Source: an uncultured Bacteroidales bacterium (GTDB taxonomy: Bacteria; Bacteroidota; Bacteroidia; Bacteroidales; Bacteroidaceae). From it: DNA of 32,782 nt. The position numbers and the translations under genes are program-made. The number at the start of each line of letters is the position of its first letter. Position 1 is the stretch's first letter. Of the stretch, positions 32,759 through 32,782 are shown piece after piece. The notes under the pieces are model-generated. The model was given only the letters and a program-made list of their open reading frames with translations. It did no database searches and had not been told where the DNA came from. The stretch spans positions 1-32,782 of the forward strand of contig CACYYM010000028.1 of NCBI GenBank assembly GCA_902778625.1. Direction: 5' to 3'.

Positions 32759-32782
32759 AACGCAAGGTTGTCAATCGCAGGA

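Overview
The window looks like chromosomal DNA of a Bacteroidales bacterium, most like the Prevotella/Bacteroides group. The evidence is repeated use of the Bacteroidales sigma-factor promoter pattern (TTTG, 19-20 bases, TAnnTTTG), general absence of Shine-Dalgarno sites, secreted glycoside hydrolases of families 127 and 97, a sodium-pumping methylmalonyl-CoA decarboxylase operon, fasciclin and dockerin-type secreted proteins, and short C-terminal domains resembling type IX secretion signals. There is no integrase, transposase or phage gene. Identifications rest on motif recognition by eye; no database search was run.

Layout. 1-1817: 5' part of recF (minus), diverging from a membrane-anchored TPR protein and ribH (plus). 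2157-4645: ilvE, xseB, xseA (minus). 4649-5998: a broken AGCS-family sodium/amino-acid symporter. 6031-9927: mmdB, a biotin carrier with two biotinyl domains, a frameshifted small subunit, and mmdA (all minus), the succinate-to-propionate decarboxylase that exports Na+. 10581-15496: a GH127 enzyme and a 960-residue secreted MG2-like protein (minus). 15906-20282: a GH97 enzyme, a MATE exporter and a small metallophosphoesterase (plus). 20379-24713: a fasciclin lipoprotein, a 100-residue secreted protein, and an ECF sigma-factor operon (plus). 24773-32010: an EptA-like phosphoethanolamine transferase and a 1727-residue dockerin-bearing secreted protein (minus). 32443-32758: tRNA-Phe (minus) and tRNA-Pro (plus).

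The most unusual signal is not a gene. Six intergenic places (about 2.06, 10.5, 15.6, 22.6, 26.6 and 32.3 kb) hold tandem repeats with nearly the same 22-base period. Each locus has its own sequence version, yet all align to one pattern: RAC at unit positions 1-3, C at 5, the core RCACGY at 7-12, and T or TG near 18-19. Many units form an imperfect dyad (AAC ... GTT) around the core. They look like arrays of a dimeric DNA-binding site spaced two helical turns apart, or a family of tandem repeats evolving in concert within each locus. I know of no assigned function.

Several genes carry lesions: the symporter has two, and the small decarboxylase subunit has a one-base frameshift in an A run. 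All lie between 4.6 and 8.4 kb, so either this sodium-handling stretch is decaying or the assembly has local indel errors.
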